Assembly: GCA_049325415.1 (NCBI GenBank)
Contig: JBMOLL010000082.1
Location: 1 to 59,554 of the forward strand
From: JBMOLL01 sp049325415
GTDB lineage: Bacteria > Bacteroidota > Bacteroidia > Bacteroidales > GCA-2748055
Length of the DNA stretch: 59,554 nucleotides
Reading direction: 5' to 3'
In this document: piece after piece, positions 31,242-41,479 of the stretch
Numbering within the stretch: the stretch's first letter is position 1
How the letters are laid out: every line of letters starts with the position of its first letter
Notes under the pieces: generated by a model
Told to the model about the DNA's origin: nothing
The model's database searches: none
The model's input: only the letters and a program-made list of their open reading frames with translations
Position numbers and translations under genes: made by a program

Positions 31242-32717
31242 TCAGTTATTGTACCCGGTGTTCTGGTCAAGGTTTGGATTCCTGTCGAGTTCGACCTGGG
31301 GAATCGGGTAAACAACCTGATAATCAAAGGCTTGTTTACCTCTTTCCTGAGCGCGTGAAATAAATTCTCCCTGCCTGATCAGATCGTCCCGACGATAGCC
31401 TTCTGCATAAAGTTCCCAGCCCCTTTCATCAAGTATGGCTTTTCGCAAACTGGCTTTATCTGCAAAATCGCTCAGCTGGAGTCTTTTCGATGGATCATTA
31501 TTGAAAGCCCTGTTTCTTAACTCGTTAATCAGGTCAATGGATTCCTGGTTGGGCCCATCTATTTCGTTCAGTGCTTCGGCAAGGGTGAGCAGTACTTCAG
31601 CATAACGGTGGAGCACGATATCGTTCCCGGCCCAGGCCCCGATCCGGTTGGGATCAACTTCATATTTCATGATCATGTAGCCGTTATTCAGGGTCTTTGT
31701 GGTCCCCAGAACGCTGGTATAGGTATTGATCAGGAAGGTTCTTCGCTGATCAGCTGGATCAAAGGTGGCGTAAAACTCATTCCGGAGCAGGTGACCGCCC
31801 CATCCTCCCGACACATAATCCGATTCAGCGGTATGGGCGATAAAAGTGTTGCCGATACCCGGCTGGGCAATGCAGGGGATTGATAGGATGATTTCCGGGT
31901 TGTTTTCGTTTTCAACTGCGAAAATCCCGGCATAGCTCGGGCTGAGTCCATAAACATGAAGGTCCATTAGATCATAGGCCGCATCCCTGGCTGCAGCCCA
32001 GTTGCCCTGGTTCAGCTGAAAACGGGCCAGGGTGGCGAAGGCGGCTCCACTGGTAAACCGGCCCGTTTCGCTGGCCGGTACTTCGTCGGGCAGGAGCCCG
32101 GCCGCTGTGGTCAGATCCCTTACCACAGCACTGATCACCGAATCGGCAGGTGCCTGGAAAGGCAGTGCCAGCGGGTCTTTAACCACTTCAAGTACCAGGG
32201 GGATGGACCCGTAAAAACTGAAGGCGGTGCTGTAAAAGAGCCCGCGGGCCATGAGGGCTTCACCTTTGACCCGGTTTCGGACGGCGTCCGAGATCCCGTC
32301 GTTATCGATATTTTCAAGGATGTTATTGGCGATGGCAATGCCTTCATAAAGATCACTGAACATCTGGTCGAAATGCCCACCCGAATTGGGTAGCCACTGG
32401 AACTCCTCGAAAGCCTGCCAGTAACCTCCGTAGGTCGACCAGGTTACGTAGAGCTCATCGGTGGGCGCCTCGTTGAAATTGAATACCGATTCTTCTCCCA
32501 TGCTGTAAAAGCCCCAGCTTTCACGCTGGCCGTTGTTTGCGGTCACGGGACCATCGGCTCGCAGCTTCGCATAGAGGGCTTCGACTGCATTGAGCGCGTC
32601 TTCATCGTTCTGAAAGAAATTATTGGAGGCGATCTCAATAAAAACCTGTTCCTCGAGCAGTTTTTCACACGAAACCAGGCTCAGGATCAGGAAAGCGGTG
32701 AATATGGTTTTTTTCAT
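31242..32717 (-). CDS. susD: SusD/RagB-family glycan-binding lipoprotein
   Basis: SusD proteins are surface lipoproteins that bind glycan and form a lid on the SusC porin. The 491-residue protein has lipobox SLVSC (Cys at about 17), an N-terminal SusD-like segment rich in helices (NFFQNDEDALNAVEALYAKLR), and the C-terminal RagB segment (LTLAEALNEI, LIRQGEF, YPIPQVELDRNPNLDQNPGY-like ending). It starts 11 bases after susC ends. Substrate is inferred from the neighbours (GH53, GH2) to be galactan. Confidence 0.94.
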   Translation of the reverse strand: MKKTIFTAFLILSLVSCEKLLEEQVFIEIASNNFFQNDEDALNAVEALYAKLRADGPVTANNGQRESWGFYSMGEESVFNFNEAPTDELYVTWSTYGGYWQAFEEFQWLPNSGGHFDQMFSDLYEGIAIANNILENIDNDGISDAVRNRVKGEALMARGLFYSTAFSFYGSIPLVLEVVKDPLALPFQAPADSVISAVVRDLTTAAGLLPDEVPASETGRFTSGAAFATLARFQLNQGNWAAARDAAYDLMDLHVYGLSPSYAGIFAVENENNPEIILSIPCIAQPGIGNTFIAHTAESDYVSGGWGGHLLRNEFYATFDPADQRRTFLINTYTSVLGTTKTLNNGYMIMKYEVDPNRIGAWAGNDIVLHRYAEVLLTLAEALNEIDGPNQESIDLINELRNRAFNNDPSKRLQLSDFADKASLRKAILDERGWELYAEGYRRDDLIRQGEFISRAQERGKQAFDYQVVYPIPQVELDRNPNLDQNTGYNN

Positions 32718-32728
32718 CTTGATCGGTT

Positions 32729-35700
32729 TTAGAACGTGATATTAACTCCGATGGAATAGGTTCTTGCATTTGGATACTGCCTGAATTCATCGGTTTCAGG
32801 ATCCAGGCCCCTGTAAGGAGTGATGGTCAGCAGGTTCTGCGCGTCAAAATATATCCTGAGATTTTTGACAAATTTCAGGTTGGAGGTGCTGTACCCCAGG
32901 GTCACGTTACGCAGCCTGACAAAGGAAGCATTTTGAATATACACCGTATTTGCGTAGTTGTCCCCACCATCGGAAGGTGCCAGTCCGCCCTGAACTGTAC
33001 CGTCCGGATTAGCGTCGGTCCAGCGGTCAAGGATGGTGACACTTTTATTGTAACCCAGGAGGATATTCTGGATATCCTCCAGCGAAGCCAGCGTATAGTT
33101 GTCTTTTTGACGCCCGAACATGCCCTGGAAGAAGAAACTCAGGTCGAATTTCTTATACTGAAAGGAGTTGTTCAGACCCAGGGTAAAATCGGGGTCGTTC
33201 TTTCCGAGCAGGGTGCGGTCGGCCGGCGTGATCTCCCCGTCGCCACTGACATCCCTGAAGATAAACATGCCGGGTTTGGCATCGGGCTGACAGCTTTCGT
33301 TGATCTGCTCCTGGCTGGTAAATATTCCGTCAACGATGTAGCCGTAGATCCCGTTTACCGTGGCATTTTCTTCCTCTACCTCCATGCCTACAGGATAATA
33401 GCCTGCCCTGTCGAGCCAGCTGTTTTTGTTGTAGGCGATGTTGAACGAGGTTTTCCATTCTACGACTTCCGGGATATTCACCGAGGTGATATTCAATTCT
33501 GCACCCCGGTTGAGGATGGTCCCGGCGTTCTTGGTCATTACACTGTACCCGGAGGTCGAAGGAAGATAGAATTCAAGCAGTACATCCGAGGTCAGTTTGC
33601 GATAAAGCTCGAAGGTTGTCTGGATCCGGCCACCGAGAACCGACATGTCGACACCGAAATTGGCCTGGGTGGAAGTCTCCCATTTCAGGTCGGGATTTTC
33701 CGGCCGGAGCGAGGCATAACCCGATACGGGTATTCCCCCGATAACGGCCCGGCGGGTATAGGAGTAAAGCGACTGGGACCTTTTATTCCCGATCTCCTGG
33801 TTTCCGATCTGTCCATAACTTATCCTGATTTTCAGACTGTTGATTGTTCCGGAGTTGAAGAAGGATTCGTTGTGCACATTCCAGGCAAAGGCGGCCGACG
33901 GAAAGTAACCCCATTTATGGTTGGCTCCGAACTTCGTCGAGCCATCGGCCCGGAAGCTGACCGTGAACAGGTAACGGTCCCTGATATTATAGTTCATCCT
34001 TCCGATATAGGAGATCAGCCGTGACCGTTCCCTCCAACGGGTATTGCTCAGTGTGTCGGCATACTGGATCTCAGCAATAGTGGAGGCATGATCGGCAAAA
34101 TTCGACATCAGCAGATCGTCTCCCTCGCTGTCGAATTGCTGGTAGGTATTCCCCACCAGAAGGTCGAATTTATTTCCGAAAAGCATTTTGTTGTAATTCA
34201 GGGTGAACTCTGAGAGCACGTTCCGCACCCGGGTTGTGGCAATCTCTGCCTCGCCGTTTGCCTGTTCTCCGCGGATAACGGTGAGCGGGATGAGGGATTC
34301 CCTGTTGGCATCGGTGTAGTCCATTCCCAGGTTGACCTTGGCTGTCAGGCCCTCGAACACCTGGTATTCCAGGAAGGTGGTCCCCATGATACGGTTGCTC
34401 AGGATCCTGTCGTCGATATCAAGCAGTGAGACAGGGTTGGGGATATTGTCCACTTCGGGGTGGCGGGAGAAGCTGCCATCGGGCTGGCGCACGAGAACCA
34501 GGGGTGACCAGGTACGGGTGTTGTCGAAAAGACCGGAAAACTCCGGACCTCCTCCTCCCGTTGCCCCGAAGGGTACCTGCCGGTCCTTCATATTCGTCAG
34601 GGTCACGCTGGCTCCCAGCTTGAGATTTTTAGTCAGTTGGGAGGAAATATTGAACCTTCCCGAGTACCTGCGAAGGCTTGAATTATAGACTATTCCCTGG
34701 TGATCAAAAAGATTGGCCGAGGCATAGTACCGGAATTTCGGTTTGCCTCCGCTGATGGAGAACTGCTGTTTCTGGATCGATCCCAGCCGCGTAATCTCCC
34801 CTATCCAGTCGGTGCCTTCTCCAAGCCGGTTAATCTCGGCGGGTGAATAAATCGGGTCGGTTCCGGGATTCTGTTCGAGGTGATATTCGTTGGACAGCGT
34901 TGCGAACTGTTTCGCATTCAGCATGTCGTATCTTTTATCCAGATGCTGGATACTTGTCGATCCGGAGTATTCCACCACCATTTTCCCCGATTCCCCGGTC
35001 CGGGTGGTGATCAGGATGACCCCGTTGGCTCCCCTGGCTCCGTAAATGGCTGTAGCGGAGGCATCTTTAAGAACCTCGATCGATACGATATCCTCCGGAT
35101 TGATCCCGTTCAGCGGGTTCTTCGGCGGAGAGCTGCGGTAGCGGGAGCCCGATCCCGGCTCGGTATTATCGCTGGTCACCGGCAACCCGTCGATCACATA
35201 AAGCGGACCGTTATTCCCCAGCAGGGAAGAGGTGCCCCTGATCTTCACATCGAAGGAACCGCCCGGCTGTGAACTCGACTGGAGCATGACCACACCGGGA
35301 GCCGTATTCTGCAGGTAGTTATTCAGCGAAACCACCGGTCCCGGGTTAAAATCGCCGGGTCTGACCGATGCCACCGAACCGGTGATATCGCTTTTCTTCA
35401 CGGTACCGTAACCGATCACCACGATTTCTTCAAGGTTCTGGATATCGGCCTTCATGTAAACATCAAGAGTGCTTTGTTCGGCGACCGTGAACTCTCTTGT
35501 CTGATAACCGACAAAAGAAAAGACGAGCACATCACCGGCGGAAGCTGAAAGCCGATAGCTACCCTCAAAATCTGTGATGGTACCTGTTGTGGTCCCCTTT
35601 ACGGAAATCCCGACTCCCGGAAGGGCTTCCCCGGTGTCTCCGTCGGTTACCTTGCCTGAAATTTCCCTCTTCTGCCCGCTGGCCAGCGGCAGGACCGAGA

Positions 35701-35731
35701 GTAATGCCAGAATGAATAATATTCTCTTCAT
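32729..35731 (-). CDS. susC: SusC/RagA-family TonB-dependent outer-membrane transporter
   Basis: The 1000-residue protein imports oligosaccharides using TonB energy. After a signal peptide it has a carboxypeptidase-like D2 domain (ISGKVTDGDTGEALPGVGISVKG), a TonB box region (EEIVVIGYGTVKK, the SusC signature), a plug (IRGTSSLLGNNGPLYVIDGLPV, GANGVILITT) and a long beta barrel ending in Phe (ITF). Length is normal. It opens the susC-susD-GH53 transcript, preceded by a 23-codon hydrophobic ORF and a possible -7 box. Confidence 0.96.
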   Translation of the reverse strand: MKRILFILALLSVLPLASGQKREISGKVTDGDTGEALPGVGISVKGTTTGTITDFEGSYRLSASAGDVLVFSFVGYQTREFTVAEQSTLDVYMKADIQNLEEIVVIGYGTVKKSDITGSVASVRPGDFNPGPVVSLNNYLQNTAPGVVMLQSSSQPGGSFDVKIRGTSSLLGNNGPLYVIDGLPVTSDNTEPGSGSRYRSSPPKNPLNGINPEDIVSIEVLKDASATAIYGARGANGVILITTRTGESGKMVVEYSGSTSIQHLDKRYDMLNAKQFATLSNEYHLEQNPGTDPIYSPAEINRLGEGTDWIGEITRLGSIQKQQFSISGGKPKFRYYASANLFDHQGIVYNSSLRRYSGRFNISSQLTKNLKLGASVTLTNMKDRQVPFGATGGGGPEFSGLFDNTRTWSPLVLVRQPDGSFSRHPEVDNIPNPVSLLDIDDRILSNRIMGTTFLEYQVFEGLTAKVNLGMDYTDANRESLIPLTVIRGEQANGEAEIATTRVRNVLSEFTLNYNKMLFGNKFDLLVGNTYQQFDSEGDDLLMSNFADHASTIAEIQYADTLSNTRWRERSRLISYIGRMNYNIRDRYLFTVSFRADGSTKFGANHKWGYFPSAAFAWNVHNESFFNSGTINSLKIRISYGQIGNQEIGNKRSQSLYSYTRRAVIGGIPVSGYASLRPENPDLKWETSTQANFGVDMSVLGGRIQTTFELYRKLTSDVLLEFYLPSTSGYSVMTKNAGTILNRGAELNITSVNIPEVVEWKTSFNIAYNKNSWLDRAGYYPVGMEVEEENATVNGIYGYIVDGIFTSQEQINESCQPDAKPGMFIFRDVSGDGEITPADRTLLGKNDPDFTLGLNNSFQYKKFDLSFFFQGMFGRQKDNYTLASLEDIQNILLGYNKSVTILDRWTDANPDGTVQGGLAPSDGGDNYANTVYIQNASFVRLRNVTLGYSTSNLKFVKNLRIYFDAQNLLTITPYRGLDPETDEFRQYPNARTYSIGVNITF

Positions 35732-35749
35732 CGAAAGTAGTTTTAGGTA

Positions 35750-35821
35750 TCACAATATAATCAGAAGAAGAAAAATGAGTACGAGCAGGAAAGCGGTGAT
35801 ATAGATTTTATACCGTTTCAT
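35750..35821 (-). CDS. Possible 23-residue hydrophobic small protein upstream of susC
   Basis: An ATG at 35821 opens a 23-codon frame that ends at TGA 35752-35750, 18 bases before the susC ATG. The peptide starts MKRYK and continues with 18 nearly all-hydrophobic residues (Leu, Ile, Val, Phe), a good single membrane helix with a positive N-terminus. Nine As precede the ATG. It may be a membrane microprotein or a leader peptide coupled to susC translation; chance is possible at this length. Confidence 0.4.
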   Translation of the reverse strand: MKRYKIYITAFLLVLIFLLLIIL

Positions 35822-35831
35822 TTTTTTTTGG

Positions 35832-35839
35832 TAAATCTA
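35832..35839 (-). promoter_or_regulatory. Possible susC promoter -7 box
   Basis: The minus strand reads TAGATTTA, one base from TAnnTTTG, ten bases before the small ORF start at 35821. The rest of the 186-base gap shows no clear operator. Confidence 0.3.
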
Positions 35840-35917
35840 AGAAACGTGGGCCGGTGAAAGGGCCATAATTCCGTCAAATGGGGGGGAGGATTTCACCCCG
35901 CCTGCCTGGGTCAGCGT

Positions 35918-38900
35918 TTAGTCCTGCCCATCCCTGTTATGGCGGATAAATTCGGAAGGTGGGACTCCGTATTTAATCTTGAAGAGCTTGCTGAAGTATC
36001 TCCGGTCGGAGAAGCCTACCTTGTAACAGACATCGGTGATATTCATCCGGTATTTCGACAGCAGGACTGCCGCCCTTTTCAGCTTGAAATCGCGGATGAA
36101 CTCTATAAGGGAAAGGCCGGTCAGGGCCTTGATCTTTTTATAGATCACCGAATGGCTCATGCCGAGTTCATCCGCCAGCAGACGGGCGTTGATTTCATTT
36201 TCATGAATATTTCTTTCGATCACATCGGTGAGCCTGGACAGGAACTGCTGGTCGGGCGTGCTGATGTTCAGTTCATCCTGGGGCCGGGTGATGTAATCCT
36301 TCAGAAGTTTTTCCCGGAACTGTTTCCTACTTTTCAGGATGTTGTGGACCCTGGTCTTGAGCAAGCCCTGGTTGAAGGGTTTGGTGATATAGTCGTCGGC
36401 CCCCACATCGTAGCCTTCCCTTTTATAGATCAGGTTGGTCCTGGCTGTCAGCAAAACCACCGGAATATGGCTGGTCTGGATGTTGGTCTTGATGGCCCGG
36501 GTCATAGCCACTCCGTCCATTACGGGCATCATGACGTCGCTGATGATCAGATCGGGGATCAGTTCAATGGCTTTTTTCAGTCCTTCCTCCCCGTCGGAAG
36601 CTGTGCTGATAATAAAGCCCGGGGGGAAGAGTGCCTGCAGGTAATCACGAAGGTAGTCGTTGTCTTCCACGATCAGGAGGGATACTTCCCCGAAACTGCC
36701 GAAATCCGTCGCGGGATCATTTCCGGGGTCGGCAGGCAGGTAGTTTTCGATCTGTTCGCTGTTCTTGAAGTCTCTCACCTGCTGTTCAGCCGGGAACTGG
36801 CTGTTGCCTTTGGGCAGTTTCACGGCAATACAGATCCCCTGGCCGGCGTTATTTGTTGCGCCGATCTCACCACCATGCAGTGAGACAATCTCCTTGGCAA
36901 TGGACAGCCCCAGTCCGAATCCCGATTCCCTGATCTCTGCCGCATTTTCACTCTGATAGAACCGTTTGAAGATATCATAGAGCTGTTCATCCGGGATGCC
37001 TTTTCCGGAGTCGGTCACGCGGAAATAACAGAACTGGTCGTCATGTTCAAGTTCCAGAGTAATGTTCCCGCCTTCCGGGGTATATTTGAAAGCATTGCTG
37101 ATCAGGTTGTACAGGACCTTCTCCATCTGAACCCTGTCGTACCAGAGCCTGATTTTTTCCTCCCCCGATATAAACCTGAATTCAATATTCTTGATGGATG
37201 CCTGCGCCTGGAAAGAAAGAAAAATCTCCTTTGAAAATTTCAGGAAATCCCCTTCGGCGACACGTATCTTGATGCCATCGGATTCCAGTCTCCTGAAATC
37301 GAGCAATTCATTGATCAGCTGGATCAGGTGCCGGCTGCTATTCCGGATGGCTTCAACCTCCCGCTGGTAGCCTTTGCTGATGAGTCCGCTTTCATTCAGC
37401 CTTTCAGTGGCTCCAAGGATCAGCGAAACCGGGGTTCTGATCTCGTGGGAGATATTGGTGAAGAATCGTTGCTTGACCTGGTGGAGTTCGTTTTCCTTTT
37501 CCCGCTCAAGGGTTTCCAGCCTGAGATTGGCTTTCATTCCCTCCCAGTCTCTGGTATATTTCTGGAAAAGGAAGAGCAGCCCGACAAACAGGGAAACATA
37601 GATCAGGTAGGCCCACCATCTTTTCCAGTAGGGCTGTGTAATAGTTATGGTATAGCGGGTTTCACTGCTCCAGTCGGCATTGTTGAACGACGACCTCACC
37701 CTGAAGATATAGGTCCCCGGTGAGAGGCTCGTAAAGGTGGCCATATCCCCCGGAACTGAGATCCAGTTGTCGTTCAGGTTTTCCATCATAAAACTGTAGG
37801 TGATGTCGGAAACAGGGAACCAGGGGGTTGAAAAGAACAGGGTAAAATAATTCTGGTTCCAGGCAAGCCGGATGGTATTACGGGAGCAGAGGCTGCCCGG
37901 GTAGCCCCCCGGAAGTTTTCCGCTGTAAAGCCGGAAATCGGTAATTACTGGCGGCGGGACCGGTCCGGTTTTTATCTCCTCGGACGGCAGGATCTCCACA
38001 ACACCCTCTATCCCTCCAAACCAGATGTTCCCGTCGTCATCGCTGAAAGCGGAATTGATATGAAATTCCTTATTGGTTATAAGGTCGAAGCCTCCGAATT
38101 TCTGAAGGGCGTTTTTGCCAGGATCATACCTGAAAATACCGTTCTTCGAACTGAACCAGATCATACCATAGCGGTCCTCCCTGATGGCAGTAACCCGGAG
38201 GGAGGAGATCTGCTCCAGCGCTGTGCAGCTGTCTTCCTTCTGCGCGGAAATGTCATACACTTTCAGTCCGTTGCCCCAGGTCCCGATCCAGAGTTTCCCC
38301 CGACTGTCGGGGTATACCGAAAGGATCTTCAGGTTTCGGAAAGAAGGAACGGGTGGTCTGGAGAAGCTTTTATTCCTCAGGTCGAACAGGTATAATCCGT
38401 TTCCGAAGGTGCCTGTCCAGATACCGGTGCTGTCGGTGTTGAAACAGGCCGAGGTAATATTATCGGTTACTCCGTCCGCTTCGCCTTCGGGCTGGCTGCG
38501 GAAGGAAGTGAAAGCCCTGTTCTTCCGGCTGTACCGGTTCAGTCCTCCTCCCCAGGTGCAGATCCAGAGGTCCGACTGTCTGTCTTCAAGAATCGTACGG
38601 ATATCATTATAACTGATCGATGTTGCATCCAGGCTGTTGTGGCTGAACTCCCTGATGCTTTCCCTTTTCCTGTCGTAGCAGAACAGACCGGAGGAGAAGG
38701 TCCCTATCCAGAATAAACCCTTCGAATCCCTGAAGATCTGCTGCACGTACTCACCTTTGAGCGCTGGTGAGCTCAGGGTAGAGATCTTTCGGAGCCTGCC
38801 CGACTCAAGGTCGATAATACTCAGTCCGTTGCCGTCGGTTCCCAGCCAGAGTTCCTTTCCATCCCTGAAAACAGACAGCACGGGATAGGGCTCATCCCCG

Positions 38901-39904
38901 GTAAGATCGGAGAAATAGAAAGCCGAGTTGGCGGGGGAACTGTTCATAATGCTCAATCCCTTCCAGATGGTTCCGATCCAGATATTTCCCTGCTTATCTT
39001 CATAAAGGGAGAAAACCGCATTGCTGGGTATGGAGCTTTTTGCCTTTCCGTCGTAGGTAATGTGGTCGGAGGTGTGAAAAGTCCCGTTTACAGGCTTCAT
39101 CCTGATGAGCCCGCTGCCATCGGTCCCGATCCAGAGATCGCCGTTGCGGTCGACAAGCATGTCGTTGACGATCGGATCCGTATTAAAGGGAGGCTCCGGG
39201 CATTTTATTACGCTGCTTTTCTGTCCCGACCGGATGAAGTAAAGGCCGGAGGTCTGTGTGCCAGCCAGCAGCAGGGTATCGGAAACCGGCAGGAGGCAGT
39301 TGATCTGCATTCCCTTCATTTCAACCGACTTTACCTTACCATTTTCGTCGAGGAAAAGCAATCCTTTGTCCTTTGTACCGGCCAGCAACCCCTTGCCGTG
39401 CCGTACCAGGGCCGTTACAGATACCCTGGTGGAGTCGAGCGGAATAAACTGTGCTTTTTCCTGTATGATCCTGAACAGACCCGCTTCCGTGCCGGCCCAG
39501 ACGGTATCGCCTTCCTGCAGCACGCATTCGACATTTCGAACCGAGTCGCTTCCGTCGAAAAGCGGGATTACGGATGAACTACGCAACAGGCTCCGGTAGA
39601 GGAAAAGGCCTTCGCCAAGTGTACCTATCCACATATCATTACCCTTTCCGGCGGCAAGACAGGAGATATCGCTGTTAAAGGGAGGGTCGGGCCGGATCCC
39701 GTAAACCGAGAAATTCAATCCGTCATAGATATTGAGCCCGTATTTGGTACCGATCCACATAAAGCCGTTAGTGTCCTGCCGAAAACACATCACATCTCCG
39801 CTGATAAGTCCGTTCGACTGGTTCAGGGATGTAAAGTGAATGCGGTTCTGGGCAGAGAGAACCACCGGAAGAAGGAGTATCACCGTCAGGAGGTTTCGAA
39901 GCAT
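35918..39904 (-). CDS. Hybrid two-component system sensor/regulator (HTCS)
   Basis: HTCS proteins sense a released oligosaccharide in the periplasm and switch on their PUL from one membrane protein. In order, over 1328 residues: signal peptide; about 14 propeller blades (to about 680; WIGT motifs); Y_Y_Y domain; membrane helix near 768 (WWAYLIYVSLFVGLLFLF); HisKA with phospho-His near 817 (ISHEIRTP); HATPase (NLISNAFKYTPEGG, GFGLGL); receiver with Asp near 1123 (DLIISDVMMPVMDG); AraC-type HTH (about 1230-1328). All key residues are present. It sits between the binding lipoprotein and susC on the same strand. A TATATTTA box (39969-39962) is a possible promoter. Confidence 0.96.
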   Translation of the reverse strand: MLRNLLTVILLLPVVLSAQNRIHFTSLNQSNGLISGDVMCFRQDTNGFMWIGTKYGLNIYDGLNFSVYGIRPDPPFNSDISCLAAGKGNDMWIGTLGEGLFLYRSLLRSSSVIPLFDGSDSVRNVECVLQEGDTVWAGTEAGLFRIIQEKAQFIPLDSTRVSVTALVRHGKGLLAGTKDKGLLFLDENGKVKSVEMKGMQINCLLPVSDTLLLAGTQTSGLYFIRSGQKSSVIKCPEPPFNTDPIVNDMLVDRNGDLWIGTDGSGLIRMKPVNGTFHTSDHITYDGKAKSSIPSNAVFSLYEDKQGNIWIGTIWKGLSIMNSSPANSAFYFSDLTGDEPYPVLSVFRDGKELWLGTDGNGLSIIDLESGRLRKISTLSSPALKGEYVQQIFRDSKGLFWIGTFSSGLFCYDRKRESIREFSHNSLDATSISYNDIRTILEDRQSDLWICTWGGGLNRYSRKNRAFTSFRSQPEGEADGVTDNITSACFNTDSTGIWTGTFGNGLYLFDLRNKSFSRPPVPSFRNLKILSVYPDSRGKLWIGTWGNGLKVYDISAQKEDSCTALEQISSLRVTAIREDRYGMIWFSSKNGIFRYDPGKNALQKFGGFDLITNKEFHINSAFSDDDGNIWFGGIEGVVEILPSEEIKTGPVPPPVITDFRLYSGKLPGGYPGSLCSRNTIRLAWNQNYFTLFFSTPWFPVSDITYSFMMENLNDNWISVPGDMATFTSLSPGTYIFRVRSSFNNADWSSETRYTITITQPYWKRWWAYLIYVSLFVGLLFLFQKYTRDWEGMKANLRLETLEREKENELHQVKQRFFTNISHEIRTPVSLILGATERLNESGLISKGYQREVEAIRNSSRHLIQLINELLDFRRLESDGIKIRVAEGDFLKFSKEIFLSFQAQASIKNIEFRFISGEEKIRLWYDRVQMEKVLYNLISNAFKYTPEGGNITLELEHDDQFCYFRVTDSGKGIPDEQLYDIFKRFYQSENAAEIRESGFGLGLSIAKEIVSLHGGEIGATNNAGQGICIAVKLPKGNSQFPAEQQVRDFKNSEQIENYLPADPGNDPATDFGSFGEVSLLIVEDNDYLRDYLQALFPPGFIISTASDGEEGLKKAIELIPDLIISDVMMPVMDGVAMTRAIKTNIQTSHIPVVLLTARTNLIYKREGYDVGADDYITKPFNQGLLKTRVHNILKSRKQFREKLLKDYITRPQDELNISTPDQQFLSRLTDVIERNIHENEINARLLADELGMSHSVIYKKIKALTGLSLIEFIRDFKLKRAAVLLSKYRMNITDVCYKVGFSDRRYFSKLFKIKYGVPPSEFIRHNRDGQD

Positions 39905-40023
39905 GCTTTTCCGGTTTTGCTACACAAACTGTTCGGCTTTCCCGCTGAGGGGAAGTATGTGTAAATATAAGAAAACGGTCAGACTTAGTTAATTATCAGC
40001 CGGATTGAAATTCCGGTTTGCTG

Positions 40024-40065
40024 AAAAAAAACAGCCATTCATTCTTTGCAGGATGGATGGCTGTT
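40024..40065 (-). terminator. Rho-independent terminator of the surface binding lipoprotein gene
   Basis: On the minus strand, ACAGCCATCCATC pairs with GAATGAATGGCTGT (about 13 bp with two G-U pairs), followed by eight Ts. It sits between the lipoprotein stop codon and the HTCS start and separates the two transcripts. Confidence 0.8.
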
Positions 40066-40088
40066 CCGGTACCTTACATTTTTTCCTG

Positions 40089-41228
40089 TTACTCTGCGTC
40101 TACTATTCTCAGATTTCTGATATAAAGCGGATTCGTATCAGTGGCAATGTATCCGGGTTCGGGCAGGATCTTGATGCAGTTTATCTGATCCGGACCGGGT
40201 GCCGATTCTGCTACTCCATAAAAGTTGCCGGTACGGCCGACATCGGCAAGGTCAAAAGTAAGCGTGACCCATTTATTCGGTTCGCTGATATAGGCCGAAT
40301 ATCCGATATACATCGCGCCGTCGTGGCCACCTTCCGTGGTCGCCATCGGATCGTAGGCTGCAAGTGCCAAATCGATCTTGTAACCCTGAGTGGGATCGGC
40401 ATTCCAGATATCGGTGAGGCCGGTCAGCTGGGTCCAGGTAAAGGAGGTATTGACGGTTGCGTCGTAATAGGCATCCAGCTTGATTACCTTGGTGCCGGCA
40501 ACGGTCTGACTGTTTACATTATCCCAGGTCGGAAGGGCTTCGATGGTAGCCTGGGGAATCACGTCACCAAGGCCAAAGATCACGTGTGCCCAGCCACCCC
40601 AGTTGCTGAAGCCGTCGGCTTCCTTGAGTATCACTTTCAGGGCCTTTCCGCTTTTTGCCGGATCGGGGTTCGTCTGTGCAAATGAAAGCTGGGCCTGCTG
40701 GTTCACTACTTCAGCAGTTGCAGAACTTCCGTGGCTTCCGGTTACCGCAAAGGTGTATAGTTTCCTTACGTCCCAGTCGACAACGGTTTTATCGGTAGTT
40801 GAGGTGACATCTCCGGCAAAGTCGATCAGGAGATAGCCAAGGTCTTCCCCTTCTGCTACAATAAGTATCACATCGACGCTGGCCGTTTCACCCAGGGCAT
40901 CTTCAATGGTAAAGGTGAGGGTTTCCGTTCCGACCGTCATGGCGAGGTAATCGTAATTTACTTCATCAATGGTATCATTACCGTCGAAGGTCTTGATGTT
41001 GGTGGTTCCCAGGCTCAGGGTGCTCAGACCGGCATCGGCTGTCACGCTGATCGTGAATGCCACCGTTGAACCAGCCTCCGTGTTCAGGCCGCCGGCCGGG
41101 ATCTCAGGGGAACTGATCGAGATGGTTGGAAGGTCGTACTCGGGTTCGGGGTTTTCCTTTTTGCAGCCGGTCATGGTAAAGAGAGCAAGGGCAACCAGCA
41201 GCGCCAGGGGTTTGAAAAATTTCTTCAT
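40089..41228 (-). CDS. Surface glycan-binding lipoprotein of the galactan locus (candidate)
   Basis: A 379-residue lipoprotein with lipobox MTGC (Cys at about 22). The N-terminal ~100 residues look like an Ig-like/PKD-type beta domain (PTISISSPEIPAGG, TFTIEDALGETASVDV). The C-terminal ~230 residues are a jelly-roll-like domain with WGGWAHVIFGLG and WVTLTFDLADVG, in keeping with a carbohydrate-binding module. Position in the PUL makes it the probable SGBP, but this class evolves quickly and sequence alone cannot prove the ligand. ATG 41228 is chosen because a -7 box (41269-41262) covers the alternative start at 41264. Confidence 0.8.
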   Translation of the reverse strand: MKKFFKPLALLVALALFTMTGCKKENPEPEYDLPTISISSPEIPAGGLNTEAGSTVAFTISVTADAGLSTLSLGTTNIKTFDGNDTIDEVNYDYLAMTVGTETLTFTIEDALGETASVDVILIVAEGEDLGYLLIDFAGDVTSTTDKTVVDWDVRKLYTFAVTGSHGSSATAEVVNQQAQLSFAQTNPDPAKSGKALKVILKEADGFSNWGGWAHVIFGLGDVIPQATIEALPTWDNVNSQTVAGTKVIKLDAYYDATVNTSFTWTQLTGLTDIWNADPTQGYKIDLALAAYDPMATTEGGHDGAMYIGYSAYISEPNKWVTLTFDLADVGRTGNFYGVAESAPGPDQINCIKILPEPGYIATDTNPLYIRNLRIVDAE

Positions 41229-41261
41229 AATGCGAGTTGTTTTAGTTAGGTTAACAGTATA

Positions 41262-41269
41262 CAAAATTA
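41262..41269 (-). promoter_or_regulatory. Probable promoter -7 box of the binding lipoprotein gene
   Basis: The minus strand reads TAATTTTG, an exact TAnnTTTG match, 33 bases before ATG 41228. Confidence 0.5.
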
Positions 41270-41479
41270 AAAGCTGCCCATCGGGAGAAGGGGGTAAATT
41301 TCATCAAAGAGGGGGTAAAATATCATTCCGCTGATTTAGCGGTGGAGGAAAGCGACGAAGTAAGCTGATCCAGGGTACCATTTTATACTTCCTTTGCAGA
41401 GATCCCGTTTTCCCCTCAAAAATGAATTTGTACACCCCAAATGAAGAATATCACCTTCCTTCCTTCCTGCTGGGATTCT

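Noticed and set aside
32933..34024. 363-codon plus-strand ORF
   Set aside because: Antisense to susC and without any recognisable domain.
35939..36883. 314-codon plus-strand ORF
   Set aside because: Antisense to the receiver and kinase domains of the HTCS.
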